Shown in pieces: positions 12,386 through 23,159 of a stretch of 64,000 nt of DNA. The first letter of the stretch is position 1; every line of letters starts with the position of its first letter. The stretch is from Rhodamnia argentea (Eukaryota; Streptophyta; Magnoliopsida; Myrtales; Myrtaceae), in assembly GCF_020921035.1 (NCBI RefSeq), contig NC_063152.1:26845903-26909902 (forward strand). Reading direction: 5' to 3'. The notes under the pieces were generated by a model. That model worked only from the letters and a program-made list of their open reading frames with translations, ran no database searches and was not told where the DNA came from. The translations under genes and the position numbers were made by a program.

Positions 12386-13140
12386 TAATTAATACATCCC
12401 TAAATACAATTAACGTCCTAATCGGATATTAGAGGTTAACTCACTAACTAATGGTCCGACGAAGACGACGGTGGCGACACGACGGCTCGCTTTTCAATGG
12501 TGCGAGTCGCGGGACGACTGGCTAGGGTCAGACTAGGCAACGGCGGGCGACTCTCGAGTCTCGGCGGCAACACAAGCTCACGGCGGCGACGACAACCTCG
12601 GGTGCTCATGGGCTCTCGAGGGTCGGCTCTGCAGGGGTGAGGGCTTCGGGGGTAAGGGCATGCGGCGGAGGGCCACAAGTCGGCTGTCGGTGACGACAAC
12701 TCACGGCGGTGAAGGGAGAGCTCAATGGCGGGACGATGGCTGGTGGTGGGTCATGGGTGGTTGGGCGGCTCGTGTTGCACGTGGGTCTCGGCTAGCTAGG
12801 GTTCTCGGGCCGGAAGGCTGGTGGGCTAACCCGAGAAGCCACTAGTCGATGAGCGGCAAGGTAGCGATGGCTAGGGTGGCTCGGTACGATGAACGGAGGA
12901 TGACGGAGGAGTGTAGTGCAATATGGGCTGAGAGGGAGGATGGAAACCGTGGGGTTCTTGACCTTGCGGGGCTTATTAGCGAGGCTCGGCGGGCCAACGC
13001 AACTCGGTGAGGCAACGAAGGCGGTAGGCGAAGGCTCGGGCTGCTGACGGGGAAGGGGTGATGTGAGGCGGAGTGGGTGGGGGCTGGTGTTGGTGGTGGT
13101 CGCACGGTGAGGGAGGGGTGATGCCGTCGGGAGTTTGGGG

Positions 13141-13191
13141 GAAGAGAGAGAGAGAGAGAGAGAGTGTGTGTGTGTGTGTGTGTGTGTGTGG
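13141..13191. repeat. compound (GA)n(GT)n microsatellite
   Basis: An uninterrupted GA run passes directly into a GT run within LTR B. It generates the Ser/Leu- and His/Thr-rich spurious ORFs on the minus strand. Confidence 0.95.
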
Positions 13192-13930
13192 TGAATTGGG
13201 GGACCCACATGGTCAAATCAAAATTAATTACTTTTGTCCTATATGCATAATATCTATGGACAAAACGGTAATTTGATAAATGAGGACAGGTTAGTCATTT
13301 GGCACAAACAACCGAGGGCACATTAGTAATTTCACAACTAGGGTTCGATCGGGGCTGGGCTCGGGCACGAAGGGTATTGATGCGGCGATGTGACGGCTCG
13401 ACCACCCGGGCTTGATATTCTCTTACCGATGTCTCGGAATAATCCAATTATTGTCCCTTAAATACTCAAAAATCCAATATTATTTGCCAAGCTGGAATTC
13501 ATGATTAAAATTCATCGAACCCAATTTTCCTTTTAGACGTCAAAATTTTGGTACATTACATTAGGCGTGAATGAGAGGAAACGAGAGAGACAAGAGGGGA
13601 TGGCGTCCACAAGAAGAAAAGAGGAGAATGGGAGGAGAGAGAGAAGGATGGGGTTTATATAGGAGTTAAGGTCAGTTGGGGTAGGGTGAGGTGGCGGGCC
13701 ACCTTGCGGGTTCCATCCGGACCAATTTCCTCGTGAACCAATTCCAAAAGATTCAAGCCATCACCTAACAATCCTTTCACTCCGACGATGTCGCGCCCTT
13801 ATCAATCATCCATGGTTCTAATGTCCATCACGTCCATAGGTTAAAATTTGACTCATAACCACCTTTAATCCAAATTCAAATTAAATATTCTGCTTAATAA
13901 TCCTATTTGCGAAATTTCCGATCCCTTACA

Positions 13931-14345
13931 ATTGCAGCCCCGCCATCAATGGGTGAGGGCCATCGTGCTTTCGCCAAACCGGGCAACTCGGCCTCGCCTG
14001 CGGCCAATGGGGCCGTGAAGGTCCTCCCTAGATCTAGGTGAGGCGGCTTCACCCGCGGCTACCGGGGCCACGATGGCCTCTTCCATGGCCTTTGGGGCCC
14101 TACTAGTCGATGTCCGGAGAGGGTCGGCGAGGGTCATGAAAATAATAATAAAATAATAATAATAATCCACTTGACAAATGAAAATTTATTTAAAAAATTC
14201 ACGTAGGATGATTTCCTGAAAATAGCACTCAATCACACTATTTTACTTCGAAGTGGCATTGAAGTGAGCAATAAAAAAGTTATGACACTCAAGTGAACGT
14301 TATATATAAGTTATGGCACTCTAAGGAAACTTATCCTTATCCTTA
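13931..14345. mobile_element. Mutator-like MITE, right part
   Basis: Continues the split MITE. After the ATTGC duplication the GC-rich core resumes (13936-14135, with words such as GGCCTCGCCTGCGGCC), followed by (AAT)n-like sequence. The right terminal arm (14215-14345) has GACACTCAAGTGAACGTT and GGCACTCTAAGGAAACTTAT, the inverted counterpart of 7686-7800. The end is extended by a short CCTTAT duplication. The 9-bp target duplication follows at 14346. Confidence 0.7.
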
Positions 14346-14354
14346 TATCTCTGG

Positions 14355-14619
14355 AAAGAATTATCGGAAAGTCTTAAATGTATTACAATTGTATCAATTC
14401 AATCAAATCCCCCCCTTTTTTGCCAATTGTGTGCTAAATATTTTCTGCATTTGTGCCAATTCATTCGATCCGACCAATTTTGATCGAAAACCGATGATAT
14501 GGACACCGGTCATTCTGCGTGGCACAATCAATGATGATGTGGAGAGTACTTAATTATATTTGTTCAAATTATTATTTGTTTTTTCTTATTTTACTTTTCT
14601 TTTGTCAGCAAGGCCGATC
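14355..14619. repeat. truncated MITE arm (second family)
   Basis: Contains GTATCAATTCAATCAAATC, TTTGTGCCAATTCATTCGAT and GGACACCGGTCATTCTGCGT, the arm-type phrases also seen at 25150-25270. It breaks off at the first bases of a GC-rich core (GTCAGCAAGGCCGAT) and is followed by a 22-bp direct repeat of 7660-7681. Confidence 0.5.
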
Positions 14620-14647
14620 TTGAAGACATCAATTTGCATCTAGCATG

Positions 14648-14752
14648 CAGAAGGACGAATGTCTAATGAACTTTTTCAATTTCACGTACAAAATGAAGCA
14701 GAAGGACAAGCATGTCTAATCAACTTTTTGAATTTTACGTACAAAATGAAGC
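14648..14752. repeat. 51-53-bp direct tandem duplication
   Basis: Two copies start CAGAAGGAC at 14648 and 14699 and end ACGTACAAAATGAAG, with few differences between them. Confidence 0.85.
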
Positions 14753-15206
14753 GATGTCAAGCATGTTAAAGAGACCAATGACTACAAGAAAAGAACATAA
14801 CTTAAGATATAGATAACACGTTACACATGTTTAGCTTTTTCACCAAAGAAAAGAGATCCGATAAAGAAGTATTCTTGCCTGCTCTTGGTAAGCCATCTGA
14901 ACATGCGTGGGCCCTTCTTTGGTGGGGCAGGATGAGTGTTGACATCAAATTTGTGAGGATCCTTTATCCCCGTTTTCCCCCAATCCTCATCATCACATGC
15001 TAAGAGTGGGAGTTTTATTACTTCGTCACGCCAGGAAAAATCCGCAGTCCTTTACTGAATTTTATTACTTTGTTAGCCAGGCAACGCCCTCCATTTTGTT
15101 AGTTTTTCCTGAAGGATTCACAAAAAATCCTAAAACTTGTCATAAAAGTACGATTGAGTTCTATTTTTTTTTTTTTCAAAAAGTGCAGTTAATCGTTATA
15201 CGCATG

Positions 15207-15460
15207 AAATTGGTACAATCAAATCCTTTAATTAACTCTGCCCAATTTAGCTAATAGAAAATGATGATGATTTTTTTTTTAATTCTTCCTCCTACGTGGT
15301 GTTGGACAACTAAAGCATTAAGCCTTAATACAAGCCAAATTGGTGCAATCAAGCCCTTTAATTAACTTTGTCCAATTTAGCTAATGAAAAATATTGACGT
15401 GATTTTTTTATTCATCATCCTATGCAGTGTTAGGACAACTAAAGCACTAAGTTATAAGAC
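15207..15460. repeat. 130-bp direct tandem duplication
   Basis: Copies start AAATTGGTACAATCAA at 15207 and AAATTGGTGCAATCAA at 15337; each ends GGACAACTAAAGCA. The stretch 14753-15206 between the two duplications holds nothing recognisable. Confidence 0.8.
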
Positions 15461-15530
15461 CAAAATGATATCGGTTTGATCCAAAATTCTAGTTACCCCA
15501 AATCTTAGTTAAGTTCAATTAAACAATAAA

Positions 15531-16052
15531 GGGAAAATACCATAAAAATTTTCAAACCGGTACACATATGACAAATTTAACTCCAAACTATTTTTTGACC
15601 ACCAAAAATTTCAATCTGACACACTGTGATAAATTTATCCCAAACTAGTACAGCTATGACAAATTTACCCTTTTTAGTTTCCGTTAAATATTATCGTTAA
15701 ATTACTGAGTTGGATGACACGTAGCAATTGTCAAGGGTACATCTTACCCTCTGTTTGTAACATGTGTATCAATTTAAGATTTTTCATGGTATTAACTCGA
15801 TTTAACGGAAACTAACGGAAAATTTTCATGTAAATTTGTCACATGTGTATCAATTTAGAATTTTTTATGAAAAAAATTAATTTGGGATAATTTTATCATA
15901 GCTATACCAATATAGGATTTTTTTTATGGTCAAAAAAATAGTTTGAGTTAATTTGTCACAAATGTACTAGTTTGGGATTTTTGGTGGTCAAAAAAATAAT
16001 TTGGGATATATTTGCCACAGGTGTACCAATTTAGGTTTCGTGGTATTAACCC
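15531..16052. mobile_element. 522-bp foldback MITE, Mutator-like, perfect 9-bp TSD
   Basis: The element begins GGGAAAATACCATAAAAA and ends TTCGTGGTATTAACCC, long imperfect inverted arms covering most of its length. Each arm is a run of phrases like CCAAACTAGTACAGCTATGA and GACAAATTTACC. It is flanked by identical 9-bp duplications AACAATAAA at 15522-15530 and 16053-16061. There is no coding capacity. The 9-bp duplication and long arms fit a non-autonomous Mutator-like element; the perfect duplication suggests a fairly recent insertion. Confidence 0.9.
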
Positions 16053-16061
16053 AACAATAAA

Positions 16062-16600
16062 ATAGGATTGTAGCTAAGAAAACAGAAACTAAAAAGAAAA
16101 ATAGGAAAAAAAACACACTGGCGCCTATGGGTGGCGTTGGTAGCCCACCATCGCCAGAAAGCACCAGGAGTGGTTGTTGAGGCCTCAACGATGGCTGTTG
16201 TTCCTTCCCAAATCTGCCCGAAGGTCGCCGGTCCTTGCCCAAATCTAAACGAGGGTTTGTGGCTTGCGAGTCGCCGAAGCCCTGGCAACCCTTGCGGCCC
16301 TTTCCGACGATGGTGTTGCAGCGGTGCCATCATTCGGCATCTTTTTTTTTTTTTTTTAACCTTGATGAAAATGCAATCAAGAAATTAGAAATTAATCTTA
16401 AGAATCAAGAATAATAGCTTTCTATAAAATAATCTAAACAGGAAATAAATATTTTTTAAAATCAAAGCACGTGCGACACATGGGCATATTTCAATGCTTC
16501 AAAGGGAGTAAAGAATAGCCCAATTTAAACTTTTGACAGAACAAACTCCTCGAAGAAATTAAGTGTTAATGAAGTAATTTAGATATTCCCATGATCAGGC
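16062..16600. other. intergenic: GC-rich core fragment and AT-rich promoter region
   Basis: Positions 16115-16335 are a GC-rich core that matches 4005-4115 (shared AAGGGTTTGTGGCTGGCGAG-like text and TTGCGGCCCTTTCC). The rest, up to 16600, is AT-rich and serves as the upstream region of ankyrin-PGG gene A. Confidence 0.5.
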
Positions 16601-16614
16601 AATAATTTCCAATC

Positions 16615-16621
16615 TATAAAA
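16615..16621 (+). promoter_or_regulatory. TATA box of ankyrin-PGG gene A
   Basis: TATAAAA lies 72 bp before the chosen ATG at 16693, which fits a transcription start near 16645-16650 and a short leader. Confidence 0.5.
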
Positions 16622-16692
16622 CCATGATTCATGCGCGTTCGCCATTATCAGTTCTAAGTACCAAGGCCACACATACACATATAAACACTCAA

Positions 16693-18463
16693 ATGGATCC
16701 AAGGTTGTTAGAAGCAGCTCAGAAAGGCGACGTGGGTCTACTGAATGACCTGATCAGAAGCAATGGACTCATCCTCGAGGAGGCGGCTCTCCAAGGAGCC
16801 GGCCACACCCCACTCCATGTCGCCTGTGTCGCTGGCCATTCGAACTTCGTGCGAGAGATCCTCAAGTTGATGCCAACGCTCGTAGATGAGGTGAACGCGG
16901 ATGGCTTTAGTCCGTTGCACATCGCGGCGGCTAGAGGTGATGTCGAGACTGTGAGGGAGATTTTAAAGGCGGATTGGCCTCAACCCCTATGCCTTGTGAA
17001 GGGCAGGGAGAGAAGAATCCCTCTGCATTGTGCCGCCGCAAACGGGAAGGTCAGTGCCATGAAGGAACTGCTTTCTACTTCACCTGAGTCCATTGAAGAG
17101 ACGACTGCCCGAGAGGAGACGGCGCTCCACCTTGCAGTGAAGAATAATCGGTTCGACGCATTCGTCGTGCTGGTGGAGCACCTGAAGCAGCACAACAAGG
17201 AGCAAGTGATCAACTGGAAGGACAGGAAGGGCGACACAGTCTTGCACCTTGCCGCTGCCAAAAATTTTGAGGCATGCAATCTCTCACGCCTTTCCTTTTT
17301 TTGATTCTTTGCTTTTTTCTGGTTTTTTTTTTTTTGTATGTTCTGAATGTCTTAGAACGCGCATGACAATACTTCTGGAGCAGAAATTTGTTTGGTTGCG
17401 CAATTTTATTTTTCTACTGCTGATGCATTTTTTTACTCCAAAAGTAGTTTGGGAATCATTTGAAAAAGTAAAAAAAAAAATATTTCTTTCCAGAAGTAGA
17501 AAAATTAACTTCTTATTAGAAGTTAATTTCTAAAGCAAAAGTGTTGTCATGCGCGCACATCAAAGAGGACAAAACAAAACAAACTAAAGGAAAACAAATT
17601 GCAGGTGGTTGACTTCATGCTTAGTGGGCATGCTCTCAAAAGCGAGGTCATGGAGGTGAATGCCTTGAACGGAGAGTGGCTCAACCCCTCTGGATGTCTT
17701 GCCTCGCTCTGATCGAGAGATTAGAGAAATCCTAGTGCGAGCCGGAGCCCAACATGGGCAATCGAACACGCCCTCTTCACAAATAGTCCTGGTGGACGAC
17801 GACGAAGAAGAAGACGATCTCAAGAAAGCTACCAGCCATCAATCAGCTGTGAAAACTGTAATCTTAAATAATCATCCACCATCATCACCAGCAAGAGGTT
17901 CGAACCAAGGACAAGAGTCGTTGGGCGATATACGCAATGCCCTGCTGGTCGTAGCTGCGCTCATCGCCAGCGCGACCTACCAGGCCCTACTTCAGCCTCC
18001 GAGCTTTGCCCCGAAGGCCAAAAATAGTACCAACAAAGGCCTCCTCTCAGCATACGCATCTTTCATGACAGGTCCCTTCATGAGGGATGTGAATTACCTG
18101 TGCTTTGTGAGCGGCAACACGTTCGGATTCTTCGTGTCTGTTCAGATGATCATTTGTCTCACCAGACGTCTTCCATTGCAGTGGCCGCTGCTACTCTCCA
18201 TGGCCGCAATGGTTTACACTTACTTTTGCTTCTTGTGGTACATGCCGTTCTCGAACGCGTTGGGGGAAAAATTCAGTCTGATAAGCGTAGAATTGTTAGC
18301 CGGGCTGCCGCTGGTAATATCACTTGCTCTTCTACTTACACAGAGAATAATCGCAAGATTTTTAAATATCGGGATACGATTTTTAGAAGTCTGGGTACCA
18401 AGGGTACCCTGGAATAGCATCGTAGGTGATATGTACAGTCTAGGAAACACAAGCTCTCAGTGA
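16693..18463 (+). CDS. ankyrin-repeat PGG-domain membrane protein A (ACD6/ITN1-like), one frameshift
   Basis: Exon 1 (16693-17271) encodes 193 residues from MDPRLLEAAQKGD. Ankyrin repeats with TPLH/SPLH/IPLH/ALHL cores follow at about residues 37-190. Exon 2 (17605-18463) continues VVDFML, ends the last repeat (STPLD), then has an acidic linker, the PGG box GDIRNALLVVAALIASATYQ and four hydrophobic segments. Total is about 478 residues, within the family range. The family works at the plasma membrane or ER in defence and stress signalling. The start is the first ATG matching the family N-terminus; an upstream ATG at 16624 would add an atypical leader. The intron (17272-17604) has a GC donor, GAG|GCATGC. 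One extra G at 17671-17672 shifts frame after VNALN, so the PGG half is read in the +1 frame. This is either a recent null allele or a sequencing error. Without splicing, translation ends at 17304. Confidence 0.85.
17272..17604 (+). other. GC-AG intron of ankyrin-PGG gene A
   Basis: Donor GAG|GCATGC and acceptor AAATTGCAG|GTGG join codons for NFE and VVDF in phase 0. The same site carries a GC donor in the three other paralogs. Confidence 0.75.
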
Positions 18464-18521
18464 TTGAGATAGTATTTCTCTCTCCTTTAAGGATTCTGCC
18501 AAGAAGTGGGAAGAGTGAGGG

Positions 18522-18835
18522 GTGTCGGTATCGAGTTTGTCGATAACTTCATATGTCGAAATAACCCCCTTGGTTCCTCTAGTCCATTGTGTAATGTCCA
18601 GGATGATTTGCCGTATCTTATTTTGTATCTTTTTTTTTAGTGGGAAATGTTACGTCAAGAAATGCATATTGTAAGCAGTGTCGGAATCGAGTTTACCAAT
18701 AATTTCAGGTGTCGAAATGATACCCTTGGCTCTCTCAGTCCATTGTAATGTCCGGGATGATTCGTCGTACCCTATTTTGTATCTTACTTTCTCCTAGGAA
18801 ATGCTGCTTCTTCTCGAGAAGTGGCATGCATTCGT
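18522..18835. repeat. 156-bp tandem duplication in the 3' region of gene A
   Basis: Two units start GTGTCGGTATCGAGTTT at 18522 and GTGTCGGAATCGAGTTT at 18678. Each contains CCATTGT(GT)AATGTCC and TATTTTGTATCTT. Similar text follows gene B (near 27585-27630) and, on the opposite strand, gene C (35480-35570), so the unit derives from the ancestral 3' untranslated region. Confidence 0.8.
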
Positions 18836-18867
18836 ATTGTCCATTCGTGACGTCTACCTTAACGTTT

Positions 18868-19285
18868 ATTTGAAATTTTAGAATGATCCTTGAAGTTTGG
18901 CACAATATGCAATGTAATCTTTGAACTTTTAATTATTCAATGTACTCCCTAAACTTTATTCCAATATGCAATATCGTTCCTGAACTTTTAATTTATTTAA
19001 TTTGATCCCTAAACTTTTGGCTAATGTTTAATTTAGTCTCCAAAATATATGAAAATATTCAATGTTATCCTAAACTTAAATTAATGGAAAGACAAAATTG
19101 ATGTACTTTCATATAGTTTATGAACAAAATCAAACATGTATCAAAAGTTCAATGATTAAATTAAAAAAATTTCAAGTTCGGGAATAAAATTGCATATTAG
19201 GATAAATTTCATGAACCACATTGTACATTGAGGACAAAATTTAGGGATCATTTTTGTGTCATTTTCTCATTCAAAAAGATCAATA
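18868..19285. repeat. degenerate foldback element
   Basis: Left arm phrases (GAATGATCCTTGAAGTTTGG, CAATATGCAATGTAATC, CCCTAAACTTTATTCCAATA) return inverted at 19110-19280 (AAAATTTAGGGATCATTTTT, AAAATTGCATATTAGGATAA). The target duplication cannot be read with confidence. The element is non-coding. Confidence 0.6.
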
Positions 19286-22270
19286 GGGGCCAAATCAAAG
19301 ATATTATTCAAATATTTTCCACGCTTGATTCATTTTATTAACATATATTCTAAATAATTGTTGCCATATCCCTTTTCCATTCGAGAGGGGGAAAGGATTT
19401 TGTTTAGGGGTGTTACCCAAAAGGCAAGCCAATTGGCCCATTGATTTACGTGCGGGCTCTCCCAAGCCCATATCTCATGTGACATCAAATTTCGTTTTTA
19501 ATTCTTTTAAGTCTATGAATTTTTAGGAGTTGCTACTAGCTTATTTGAGATTGGCTAGCAACCAATCAAGACTTGTAACGCAATCAGAGATTTTAGGGTT
19601 GGAAACCTGATTACGCTAATGTCTATTAGTGCTCTTTCGCTACTACTAATTAGTTGGTTATTTACCTAAGTGATCATGCAATCTCGGTTACGATTTAATC
19701 TTAAAGTTAATGATGATGCAAATATTTTCGTGAGTTTGTTTTCGTTTAAAACCTAAACTAATCTCAATCCTAGTCTAAAATGGAATTTAACACAAGCTAC
19801 TGAAAAGCGTTGTGATAAAGAAAACACCAAAAAACTTAAAAATTTGTCTTAGTGGCGAAATATAAAATCCAATAGGATATCGGGCAAAGAATAGGCATAG
19901 CCTCGTTATTGAGCCTCGAAACATGAACCTTCGGAAGATTGCTAATTGGACTAAGGTGAGTCTAAAGACTCAGCCTATCGAAGATGATTCTCATTTTAAT
20001 CAATTTCATTTAGAGGTGGACTTAGGCTAATCTATCCTATTCATTAAGTGTGAAGCTAAGTTTAAATTGATTTTATCGAAGTATAGGCTAAGCTAATTAG
20101 AACCTAAGTTTACTAATTATCTAAACTCAAACTATCACAAAATGGTTAAGACCGGAATAAATATCGGTCGATCACCTCCTTTGGTATTCTTTGGTTGCCT
20201 CCTCCATGGGCCGCTGCTCACGGCTACCACCTTGTTGTGTTGGTTTCACCCGTTCGCTCATTCACTCAATGAACACATGCACTCAATCAAATGAAGGATT
20301 AGCAAAGTTCATCAAGGATTGATAGCTTCGGCTTCGGCCTTTGGTTACGCATGCATTTCCATTAATTCCCAAGATACCTCCTAATCAACTAGGGGTTTAT
20401 TGATTAATTAAGATTAGGAATAATAAACCCCTACTTGTATTCGCAAAGCGGAAGGCTAATTTCACTTGCACCGTGAGCCTAATCATATATCTAACAGCCA
20501 TATGCAAGGCTCCACCAATCATCAATCAATTAGAGAACCAACTTTGGTCACTTGCTTAATTTTAAACTAATTATGGGTTGTGAAGTTTTCAATCAATTGA
20601 ATGCCTTAATGATCTAGGTATTCAAAGAATTAGGCATCATTGGAAAGCTTAGAATGTGACTTCAATGTTGATTAAGACCAGTAGACCTGATTCGACCCAA
20701 AATTATCCCGTAACCGGCACTCGTTCCAAATTTTGACCCAGTTTTACACCCGATTTTGAAAATGTGGGAAAATGAGTAAACGAGTCCAGAACGACACCAA
20801 CATTTAACAGAAATCTAGGCCTTCGAGTGCTCTCCAAGTTCAGTTTTATGAATTTTCGCAAAAGAGCCCTTGTAATTTGTAATTACCAATTTCCCCTTAG
20901 AGGTTAGATTCTATGAGTTTTGTAGGCCAGTCCATGACCTTGTCCGAAGTTCACAAATTGACCCTCTGAATTTATGCCCAGGCCCCAAACTTTCTAGATT
21001 TATAATTTTTCGTCTTCTTGAAAAATTTTCTTACTTGTGTTCTTTCCGAAAAAAACACCGAGCTATCTGAGAATTGCAAAATCAAATTGGCCAATGCAAG
21101 CTCCAGAAAAACAGATCGACCACCCGTTCTGATCGTCCTTTTAGGGAGGGCATCATATCGATGAAACAATGTTGGATTTTCATAAATTCATACCTTTTGA
21201 AATATTGAAATATTATATTCAACTTTCATGATGTGAGTTTTCTCAAATTTGGAACAAAGAAAATCGTAAAAATTGAGGAAAAATCATACTTGTGTTTTTG
21301 CCAGAATCAACTCCAGTTTTTCCTCTCTACCAAAAAAAAAAAAAAAACTCCGGTTTTTCCATATTCTGTTCTCAAATTTCGAAGTGAGTTTGGCCTAGTA
21401 AACTTCCTTTAATTTTGGCTTATGACCTATCAAATCGAAGCTTATTATGTTAGGATCATTTCTCTAGTTGATCATTTTACCAGATTCCTATATTAACTAT
21501 CTCATACAACGCACGAGCCGAGGCTGGTTCACTGGACTACGAAAAATACACAACCCCAAACATGCAATGGTCGTGTCTCTATCGGCTCCTAAACATTATT
21601 TTGCTAAGCAAACAACACTCAAAAGTGATCATTGACAAACATTGAGCATCTCGGCCACTGTGAAGTCCTGCATGCATTTGGCCTCTCGAAGAATAACCTA
21701 TCTTGTTCGAGTGGACGAACCTTGTTTGTAGTCACTTCGATCAAATGAACAAACCTGCCACCATTTCTTACTTTCAATTTGTACGGATTGGCCGTCAGAA
21801 GCTCGCCAAAACTTTGAAACGGAGTAATGAAAATAGTGAGAGACTTGAAGTAACAGGACTTTAAACTTTGAACAAAAGGTTTCAGAGGTTAAAGTGAATC
21901 GAAGCATGATGCGGTAAAGTTTTGGATGAACTCAGACCGAGGAAACTTCGAGGACTCGTTGAGGGACAATGTCGCAAGATCAGGACTGTCTATGGATGCT
22001 GTCAGCCGCCGGATAGTGACGAGAATCCGCTGGTTTGAGCTGCCGGTGAGAAAGTTCATCTGTACCGTGTGAGGAACCATGGTTAAAACTTGGCCGTCTG
22101 AGGAATTCTGCCTAGGTTCTGACGACGAGCGGCCTAGGGATAGATGGAAAGATGATGGTAAGATAGCAGCTCGTTGGAAGGTGGTCGGGAAGCGACTGGT
22201 GACGGCGGCGCAAATGAGGTCGAGAACAAGTACTAGCGAGGCCAAGGAACTTTCAAGAAAATATTTTCCG
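19286..22270. other. degenerate retroelement sequence, no gene
   Basis: AT-rich text full of LTR-like fragments. For example, 19680-19910 has a GATATCGGGCAAAGAATAGG phrase and resembles parts of 6770-7000 and 51830-52080. No gag or pol domain, clear LTR end or host exon is recognised. The ORFs at 21889-22245 and 22079-22504 overlap on opposite strands with no domain and low-complexity tails; they are not believed. Confidence 0.4.
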
Positions 22271-22277
22271 GATTTTC

Positions 22278-22985
22278 AGGAGTTCATTTCACCAAAAATA
22301 AACGAACCAAGGAAAAAATCTTCCTCTCATGGAAAATCATTGTCCCTCATCTTTCTTTTCCACCACTCTTTCTTTCATTTTTTTGGTCATTTTTCCTCCA
22401 TTCTTTCACATTCCTTCTTTTCAATTATTTTTTATTTTTTAAATTTTTTATTTTATTTTTTCTATTTCATTTTCCTTTTTATTTTTCTCTTTATCTTTAT
22501 TTGAATTTGTTTCTTTCCCTTTTCCTGCTGGTTGTTAACCACGGCCAAGGCCATTGAGCAAGCCCGAGCCTCAAGGCCTGTGGCCAGGCAAGTCCATGCG
22601 TCGCAGACCTCAAGCTAAGGTAAGCCTCGCTGACCTCAAGTGATGCCTAGCCTTGTCTCTGGTCGATGATCAGCAGAAGAAGAAGAAGGGAAGGGAAAAA
22701 AAAAGATGAAAAGAGAAAAAAATCAAAAATTAAAAGTAAAAATGAAATTAAAATTACAAAATAAAATGTTAAATATTATATACAATTAAAAAATTAGAAA
22801 TAAAAATTGTTAAAAGGAGTATAAAGGGGAAAAGAAAGGTCAATTTTTCATATCGAACAGGAGCAAATATTTTACAGGTCATTTTTTCACGTTTCAACTG
22901 AACGTCGGGAAAATATTTTCATTTTCTTGGAAAATAACATTCCAAAAACATCTTATTTTTCGTGAAATGAATAGAGCCTAAGTAT
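22278..22985. mobile_element. MITE-like element with GC-rich core
   Basis: Left end GAGTTCATTTCACCAAAAAT is inverted as ATTTTTCGTGAAATGAATAG at 22955-22975. Between the arms are TTTC/TTTA-rich tracts, a GC-rich core (22530-22675, CAAGGCCATTGAGCAAGCCC and CCTCGCTGACCTCAAG), then A-rich tracts. No target duplication could be fixed. Confidence 0.5.
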
Positions 22986-23159
22986 AGAGGCCTTTTGCAG
23001 AGGGGGAGAGAGAGAGAGAGATTACTAATCTTTTCAATTGCTGTCCAAGAAGGGAAAAAAAAACCCAAAGAGAAGGAAAAGAATCATTGCTCAAGAGGGA
23101 GCCCTTGTGTCTTTGTCCTCGGAGGGAGAGTAGAGGCTGCTCTCTTTCATTTCGCGAAA

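Larger units (their letters stand above)
10346..13560. mobile_element. solo LTR B nested in LTR A
   Basis: It starts TGTCACGCCCC at 10346 and ends GGTACATTACA at 13560, TG...CA termini of an LTR. The flanks TGAGG (10341-10345) and TTAGG (13561-13565) form a 5-bp duplication with one difference. The outer flanks join into continuous LTR A sequence. At 3.2 kb it has no recognisable coding domain. It contains an AT-rich GGTTAA array at 11945-12385, a GC-rich stretch at 12440-13140 and a GA/GT microsatellite at 13141-13191. ORFs here come from simple sequence and are not genes. Confidence 0.75.
8068..13930. mobile_element. solo LTR A, itself split by solo LTR B
   Basis: The sequence begins TGTGAAGG at 8068 and ends CCCTTACA at 13930, short imperfect inverted termini of LTR type. 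It is bracketed by a perfect 5-bp duplication ATTGC (8063-8067 and 13931-13935). Removing LTR B leaves about 2.6 kb. No gag, pol or primer-binding site is visible between the termini, so it is read as a solo LTR left by recombination between the two LTRs of one element. It contains a 29-bp tandem array (9116-9335). A TATA-like TTTATATAGG at 13650-13660 lies in a purine-rich stretch. Confidence 0.8.

Noticed and set aside
12448-13276. Several ORFs on both strands rich in Ser, Pro, Thr and His
   Set aside because: They lie in GC-rich LTR B sequence and the GA/GT microsatellite; composition explains the open frames.
16624-16692. Upstream ATG of gene A adding 23 codons
   Set aside because: It lies only 3 bp after the TATA box, so it would fall before the transcription start; the ATG at 16693 matches the family N-terminus.
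21889-22504. Two ORFs of 118 and 141 codons on opposite strands
   Set aside because: They overlap, and one ends in a long Phe/Ile run from a T-rich tract; no domain.
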